A stretch of DNA of 64,000 bases from Apoda limacodes (taxonomy: Eukaryota > Arthropoda > Insecta > Lepidoptera > Limacodidae): NCBI GenBank assembly GCA_946406115.1, contig OX291557.1, forward strand, positions 15,532,501 to 15,596,500, in the 5' to 3' direction. Shown piece by piece: positions 47,674 through 56,600 of this stretch. The stretch's first letter is position 1, and each line of letters starts with the position of its first letter. The position numbers and the translations under genes are program-made. The notes below the pieces were generated by a model that worked only from the letters and a program-made list of their open reading frames with translations, had not been told where the DNA came from and searched no databases.

Positions 47674-50600
47674 TTTGGGATCAGATGGCGCTGCGTGTGA
47701 TGTCCAGAAACATTCAATTATTTATTTTATTTTGTTCCAGAAAATACTAGTCCTATAGCTGCAAACTACCCTACTATAATCAAGGAGTTGCCCTAGGAAA
47801 CCCACGCCGATAACCAAAAGCAAAACCACCACGAGCAAAAGCTAATATCCAAAAATTATTGAATTTATCGATCACTATTATAAAAGGTTTAAGTAGATAA
47901 TAAGGTTAATTACATTAAGTAATTTGATTTCAATAAGTAACTCTTGTTGATCTTGAAATACCTTGAGTCATTACTATTTTAAAAGTAATGTATCAAACTT
48001 CATCACATTACTCATTACAATTTTATCGACTTTGTAAACATTTCTTCCGGCTGTAAATTCACGAACGTTTATCGCTTTTGATGCAACAAATTTATCTTTA
48101 TAAGATTTTTATATTTTTTATTTATATTTTATATATGTTTTTTTTGCAAATGGACTTAGTTACCTTCCTGTTTCACAATTTAATAAATCTTACAAATGCC
48201 AGTTGTCCAATAAAACTGTCATCACGCTGAATAATCAAGAAATAAGACATGCAACCTTCCAATAGTTGATTTCGACGACAAAATAGCAAGGATAGGCAGT
48301 CGACGCCTTTAATGATCTTAATAAACCTAGAAGATACTTAGTGTATGTATAAATAGCAGAGTGAATCTTATTCGAGCATCAGTCGACCGGATTAGGTACG
48401 AAGTGATCCGTTACAAGGAACCAACACAGACCACGATCATCATGAACTCGCTGGTGGTGTTTTTCGCTGTGATCGCCGCGGTAGTAGCTGCCCCGTCCCA
48501 GGCTAAGGATGAGCATACATTGGAGAAGAGGTCGTTCGAGCTTTGGCCATCAGTGGTTGGACCAGCCGTTGTCAGTGAACCAGTTGTTGGTACAACTTTG
48601 GTCGCAGGTCCTACTGTCCTACTGTCTACGCTGGTGGAGCTGCGGTTTCCCATCAGTCCCGAGTTGACGTGCGCACTTCTCCTGCCGTAGTAGCAGCTGA
48701 ACCTGTCTTCACCGTTCCAGAAGTAGTGGTTCAACCTATTACCCGCACTGTTGTCGCTCCCGCCGCTGTCTCGCATCAATCTCATATCGACATCCAATCT
48801 TCTCCTGCCATTGTTTCCAAACAATTTGTATCACCCTTTGTAGATGCTAGTGCGTTTTGGGAACCATCCCTGTATGCTGCCTGGTAAGATCACTATAACG
48901 GGTTCCAGTTTTTTGTATTTTTAGATATGTCTATACTTATATAATAAATTATGAAATGTGAATGTTGGTTTGTCCTTCTATAACTCAGAAAAAGAGCAAC
49001 GGATCGACGTTTCACAAGACATAATGTCGTTTGAAACTGACGAAAACGTAAAAATACTTGTAACTTGTAACTATTTTATTTAGGCATCAAGTTAATAAAA
49101 TATATTTTTGTTAGACCTTTTAGAATACTACCTGCGGTTGCGGCATCATACTTACCTTTTCATTAAGAGCAATGTTCATGTTCGATGGTTACGGCTTACT
49201 TTACCTATAAATATATTTTGCTTAAATTCTATTTTAGTCTTTAATAAATTTGCAAGTTCGTTTTTATTTTTTCTTAATTTAATTTTTTGAGGATACTTAC
49301 TTTTTGCGACACTGCGTAGCGTATGGTTCATACAAACAAAGTTTAACTCTATTTTTGACATTTGCATTTCAAACACCATGAAATTTTGTAGACATGATCT
49401 AAACACAAAGATGACTTTTACGTATAAGTCATCTTTGTCAAAACATCTATGTCTATACATTCTAAAATCCTAACAAAGATGACTTATTTACCTGAGATAT
49501 GTTTAGCAGTAAGCACCGAACATATAAGTAAGTATTGAAGGTTATTACCCCTTATATCAGTCCACATCACGGTCGATGCTTCAATTGAAAACGTAACTGA
49601 ATTTTTATACCGAAGTGGTAGAGGCAATTTTCACAATATAGTTTTATAATGGCGGATTACCTGACAAATATTAAAAAGTACAAAAAGTAAAAGACAAGAA
49701 ACATGTTTTCGATGTTTTTGCTCTATTGTAAAAACATTAAAACCAAAGAAGTTTGATGGAGCGCGTGATTAACACACAGCTTCTTAAATACCTAGAAAAA
49801 CACGACTTTATCAATATGGCTATCGCCACGGTCGCTCGACTTCTAGTTTATCTTACACACCGATGGGCACTAGCCATTAAGAGTCAGGGGGAGACATTGG
49901 CATGTAGCCTGGACCTAGCGAAGGCATTTGATCGGGTCTGGCACCGGGGTTTACTATCGAAGTTTCCATCTTACGGAGTGGACTAGCTAAATGGGTGTAC
50001 GGCAGACGCATACGAACCGTAGTTGACGGTAGTTGCTCTGATAGCATGGACATTTATGCTGGTGTCCCGCAAGGCTCTGTGCTGTCTCCTACGCTGTTTC
50101 TACTGCATATCAATGATATGTTGGACATGAACAATATACATTGCTATGCAGATACAGTACTGGAGACGCTTATTACACGGGTCGTGCAAGCATCCCTCGT
50201 TCCGTTGTGGAGGAAAAACGTGAAGATCTTGTGTCTCATATCGAGATCACTCTGTCCAGGGGTTCTGAATGAGGCCGGGAAAACTTGGTCCTTGTAGCTG
50301 TCTAACTATCACGGTTCATGAGATAGAGCCTGGTGACAAACGGACGGACGGTCGGACAGCGGAGTCTTACTAATAGTAATAGGCCAAGTGTGAGACTGGC
50401 ATGTATTTACCATATCAGCGCCATCTGGCGATAAAAACCTATCTGTGATCGACAAAATCTGAATCTTAAACCTAATTTTCAAACTTGGCAACTTTGTCAA
50501 TCAAAAATGTAATTTCGGAAACCAAAGACTTTAGTAGATATTTTGATAAGATAGTTTGCCGATAGAGAATTCGAGAGAAAAACGTATGGAAATCTAACTT

Positions 50601-53600
50601 ACCTCTCGAAACCCGTGAATGTACTTGCATACATTTTTCTCTCGAATTCCAGAGTTCGAATAGCTCAAGACCGTTCCCAATAAGGTCCCTGGTCAGATCA
50701 GAAAAGTTTGTTGCGCTGTATTTTGTATTTGCACATAGAGCTCCGCTCTATAGCATTGATGTTTCTTACATCTATGATTGATATAATAAAGAAATATAAT
50801 AAGTAAAGATACGGCCTAGTGAATAAATTACAAATTAGCTTTTCACCATAGATAAAGAATGTACAAGATCAACCATGCCAAATGAAAAACGAAACAGAAA
50901 AAAAATTGCAAATGTGTGAGTGGAATAGTGTTGTCAAACAACACTATCGATAATTTTACCTGCACAAAATTATTGCAAACTAGCGCGCTGGTGAAATTAA
51001 ATGAGGGGTATAGTTTCAAAACCTGCTAAGTCCAGTTTTTTCATGTTGCAACATTTTTATTCTACTAGCTACCTAATAGTTTTTCGCACAATAACCTCAA
51101 ATCCAAATGTATCAAAGCCAGCTCAGTTCAATAGTAAATCAACATAGAAGTTGAATGTTTGTAGCAAACATAACAAAGTCCTTCATAGTTTGTTTCAGAA
51201 ACAGCGAAGTCCTTTTTAGCCAATGATATGACGCCATTTCGGTCAAGCTAGTATGGCGGAAACTTACTTTTAACGTGTGTTTGTGTCTCAAAAAAGTAAA
51301 TATTTCTAGTAGTTATCGCTTTTATTTCAATGTAAACTTGCATTATTTACAAAGATGGATAAAACCCCGGTCGTTGTTGATAAAAGTAAAGCTCGGAAAC
51401 GACAGAGAGATCCGAAGCAATGGAAGAGAAATCTGCAGAAAATAGCGAGGTTAGTACATGGGAATTGAAAAGTTTTGATACTTGAGTCTTAATTTTTTAT
51501 AATTAATAAATAAACATTTCTATGACAGAAGATTTATTTAATTCCTTATTTATCATATTTTCACGTTATAAGACCATGAAAATTCGTAAATCTTCTCTAT
51601 AATAAAAGTGTAAATTTCAATTTGTTTGTTGAGACATTCCTCGCACTATACTATAAAACCAATTTTGATAAAATTTATGTTTTTTCAGAATTACGATAAT
51701 CAGACATGTGAATATGTAAAACTTATGATTACACTTAAACTTGATACGTATTTTATCTTGCTATGTATAATGCCGAAGATATCTTCCCTATTATTAAATT
51801 GTTATTGTTAAATTACCCAAACTAATGATTTAAAATGTTTCCAACTTGACTTAGATTTATAATGTTAAATAATTTTAAAGTATCAAGATGGTTTCAATTA
51901 GTGTATACCTTAAAATTGTCATTTCAAAAACTGCAATGTCCAGGTTTGTTAGATTCAAAACCTACAATGTTTGGCGTCAAAACGAACTAAGTCCATCATG
52001 TTTTCGTCTTTCATTTTGTTTTAGAGCATTATTATGTGACATAACCTTATCAAAATAACATTAAAGAAACTTGTTCTTGACATGAATGAAAAAAAGTTAT
52101 TATATAAGTATTTTGCAAAAAATATGAATAATTTCTCATTCCTCAACATTTTAAAGGATTGGACTTTGCAGGTTTTGAAACTATACCCCTCAAATATTAC
52201 CTATGTCGCGTTTACACTCGCGCCACGCAGCCTCATTTAAAAATCTAATCACTTTCTTCTTAAAGAACCCCATTTCGTAGTCCCTCGAGAAAACCTCAGC
52301 AGGGAGCTTATTCCACAACTTAAGCGTTCGCGGGAGTAAGTTTACTGTCAATTGTACGAAGAGTGAGAATAAATTCACTGTCGATGGCGAGCGGAGCGAT
52401 GGTAGAAAGTAGCTGTGGAAATTATTTTAAACAATTCCTCAAAACACAGAACATATTATACAAGCGGTAGAACACACACAGGGAGGCAAAATCTCTCCTC
52501 AGACCTAAAGGTTCGACACGACTTGTGAATTTGGGATCGTCGACGATTCTTAATGCTGGTCGTTGAACCGAATTAAAAGGGTATCCACCTGGTATCCAGG
52601 TGCACCCGCTTAGAGATGGCAGTAGGCCGGACTTGTGATTTGTAAAGCAACAACCTTTGCCCTGAGGTGAAGCATCGCTTCGCTCTGTTGAGTACTCCTG
52701 GGTTCTTAGACGCTAGCTTCACCTTGGTCTCCAAATGGTCACGAAACTGAATATAGCTGGAGATGTCAACACCAAAGATCCCAATACACTTGGAGGTGGT
52801 AAGTGCTGTGTCCTGAAATTGTAGAACCACAGTAAATGGGATTTTCTTAGCGGTGAACGCGCAGACTTGTGTCTGAATCCTCCTATTGGGTTGAATCCTG
52901 AAACGCTTAACGCCCGCCGGACCTCCCACTGTGTTATGGAGATTTCTGGCATAGTCTTACCGCATCACGGTAAAGTAGGTGGTACAGCTCCTTCGTCATT
53001 GAAATTCGAGTTTGAGGCAATGAGGCTGCCCACAGTAAATCGGCTTTCTCTCTAGCACTATGGGAGAATCGGTTGTTCGCTGTGGAGGTAACGACCACTG
53101 ACAAAAGTTTCCCTTGGCAGCTTAACAAGCGACCAGAAAGCACGACTCCCAGAGGTACGATGCATAAAAATCCCGCAATCCATCACAATCTGCTGACTTA
53201 TAATGCCACACACAACGCCAATTAATTGGCGCAGAGAAAACGGTTAGTGTGCATGACACTTGATTCCGGGCGAGAGAGTGGTCAAAGGAGCCAAGAGGCG
53301 CATACACTGAGACGGAATATCAGTTCGGACGTGTAGTTAGCACTCCTAGCCTCTATATCAGGTATGCTCGTTGGAGAAAGTACCAGTTGAGAGAATTTTG
53401 TTTGAGTAAAGAATAAAAACCAAATTTAATTGATACTTCTTACTTTTTTTTATTGAAAGTATCTAAATTTTAACATTATTTAGTAATAATACTAAAACTA
53501 TAAGAACATTATATATAGAAACTATTTGTAAGCAGACTTCTGGTGAACAAAACACCGTCATAAAAACCAAGTATTTTATATTATTTTTCATCGTGCAACC

Positions 53601-56600
53601 TCTTGCAATTCACCCCCACCGTGCGCGTAATACATATTGCATTTCATATTAATTCTATAAATGTGGCTCGAATGCCGCGTAGGATGCGGACAAATGTGCG
53701 ATCACCTTTTGATGGCTATGAATAATTATCTTATTAATATTTTATACATGTATAATTACATAATTCGATACTGATGCCGTCGGTCTTCACCTTGTCAAGC
53801 TCTATGGTAACTAAATGTCTACATATTTTACGCAAAATACTTTCCAAATCCTCATTTAACAACGAAATAATGGTACTCGGTAAATCAAGACAAAAAAAAA
53901 TGCAAGCTATTATTTAAATTGTTTTTTATTTCGTAAAATTCTCAACTTAAACTGATAAAATATGCATATGACAACAATGCAGTAAAAATTATCATAATTT
54001 ACCTGTGAAATGTGTACTTATTCGAATTATTATCTGTTGTGACTTCACATTTACTCACAGCACAAGACACCATAGTTACCTACAAAATTAATAGTTTGTA
54101 TGTTAATCCAGGATTATTTAAAAAAAAATCCATTTGCCTTAAGAGAAACGCTATGTCCTCTTGTGGTCATATAATTTTATACTTTTTTTATCATAATTTT
54201 GATGAAAGTGTTTCTATTTATGCCGCAGTTAGAGCTTCTCATAGACTTTATTATATATACGCATGACGTCAGCGGTATGTCAAACTCTATCGTAACTAAA
54301 TGATTACATTTTTCAGCTGTATTATTATATAAGATATTCAATCAACAATGCAGTAATTCTGAATATTCCGTCTTGTAAATAAACATTGGCTCACACTAGA
54401 AGACAACTTTTGTATCTAAAAAATTTTTTAAATATTAATGATGGATTACAGAAAGAAAAAAGAAAATTCCAGTCACAGGAAACAAATGACGACATTACCG
54501 GATCTTATCGCGGGAGACATTGACATTTCTTCTGTCGTATTTTGTCTCGGGCTCCATGCACTTAATTTGGGTTTCTCGCTTCCACGCTTAATGTTCTTTT
54601 TTTTCTTGAGCGGAGATTGAACCTGCATACCTCGTTTCCGTAGGTAGTCTTCACTACCAACAGAGCCAAGGAGCCGTCAAACGTATATCTTTGCCGCAAA
54701 AAAACTCCTAATAGACTTTATTATCGATATCGATACGCATGACGTCAGTGCTAAGTCAATCTTTATCGTAACTAAATGATTACATATTTTACACAAAATA
54801 TCCCCCAAATCTTGATTTAGCAATGAAATATGGTATTAAATCAAGAGGATAATATATAAACTACAATTCAAATTCATTTTTACGTTAATTTTTCGGATAA
54901 ATTCGATAAAATATAATTAACAACAAAGCAGTAAAAAATCATAAATTACCAGTAAAACGTGTATTTATTCGGATTATTGCGACTTGTAACGTCACATTGG
55001 CTCACAAAATAGATACCAAATTTACAATTTAAATCTTCTAAAATATAAATCAAGGATTCAAGGAGGAAAACAGAAAATTCCAATCGCTATAAAATAGACC
55101 CGCCGATATCGCCGCTTATCAATGTAATTATTGTCACATTCGGCCATTTTCTTCTATCTCATTTTTTCATGGGCACTATGCACTTAATTTGGATTTCTCG
55201 CTCCCATGCTTTATTGATCTTTTGAACGTAGTGAAAAAATCCTATGTCTATGCTTTTCACACTAGTAAAAACTAGCGCCATCTGTTATTACAGTTATTAC
55301 TTTTCAAAATACGTGAAACATAGTGATCACATTTCGCGCCAATTATTTACCAACTTTGCTCAAATTTACTTTTTTGTGATTTTTGCACCTTAGTCTAGTC
55401 GACAAGTTGAAAATGGTACAAAATAGAGATACTGCTCTTAAAATTACGTGCGATAGCTCATTGGATCCGGAATGACGCCTAGAAAAATGTGCCAAAAGCG
55501 TGTATTAGCACATAAAAAATTGCAAAAGTTATAAACAATTAAAGATGAAAAAAAAATGGCATTTCGTTTTTTGCCAATATTTCATAATTATTTTTTTTTA
55601 AATCATAATATTTATAATGTAAATAAAGTTGTGAAAAAAATTTTTTTAAAAATATTGATTTAATCAATTTGTTTATAAAAAATTTATCAACAAATGGCGG
55701 GAAAAATTTTTTTTGCAAATCAATTAATATCTTGTATTAATAAAAAAACGGTAATATGATGATTTAGAAAAAAAAAATTTTTTTAACAACTTTACTTGGA
55801 TTTTTAAGTTTCTGTTCAAGTAAAAAAATTGTTATAAACAAAGTATAAATATTTTTTTAACTTTTATGGCACGATCTTGTTAAGTATGTATGTAAGAAAG
55901 GCTCTACGAAGCGAAAATTTTTTACGACCATTATTGAAACATTTTTTTTCACTTACAATTAAGACGGTAGTTCGAGTAAATTTTGTTAGTTAACAATTGT
56001 TTAACTTGTTGAAAAATTGACTTTAAGTAAAATTTCCAACGGGAATGAATTATTTATAGTGTTCAGAACACACCATAATTTTTTCAAATTAAAAAAAATA
56101 TATTAAATACCTTAAATTAATTAATTAATGTGCCGTACTAGCTTTTGACGCTGCGCGCGCAACCTAAAAATGTCGCGCGCAGACCTATTTTCAGCGTTAA
56201 ATTAAAATTATAAATAATGGAGATAGAGTTCCGGGAGTTAGGAGTTTTTTATTGGAAATTTCCTCCTCTTTCAGAATCTTTTTTTGAAATTTCTTAAATA
56301 TTAATAGTTTATGAAATATTGGCAAAAAACGAAATGCCATTTTTTTTTCATCTTTAATTGTTTATAACTTTTGCAATTTTTTATGTGCTAATACACGCTT
56401 TTGGCACATTTTTCTAGGCGTCATTCCGGATCCAATGAGCTATCGCACGTAATTTTAAGAGCAGTATCTCTATTTTGTACCATTTTCAACTTGTCGACTA
56501 GACTACCTATTTATAATACAATTTTGCATTATGAGGTTAAAAATAAAAACACCTTTTTCTTCGTCAGCAGATGGTCAAGCCCGTGTTCAATAGAAGCTAC

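Noticed and set aside
48361..48441. Upstream N-terminal extension of the cuticular protein
   Set aside because: It would begin before the predicted transcription start at 48381 and would place 27 residues before a clear signal peptide.
50585..50630. Candidate IFT172 exon 1: ATG with donor GAGAG|GTAAGT on the minus strand
   Set aside because: Ends in phase 1 while exon 2 needs phase 0, shows no similarity to the IFT172 start, and lies in a small inverted repeat.
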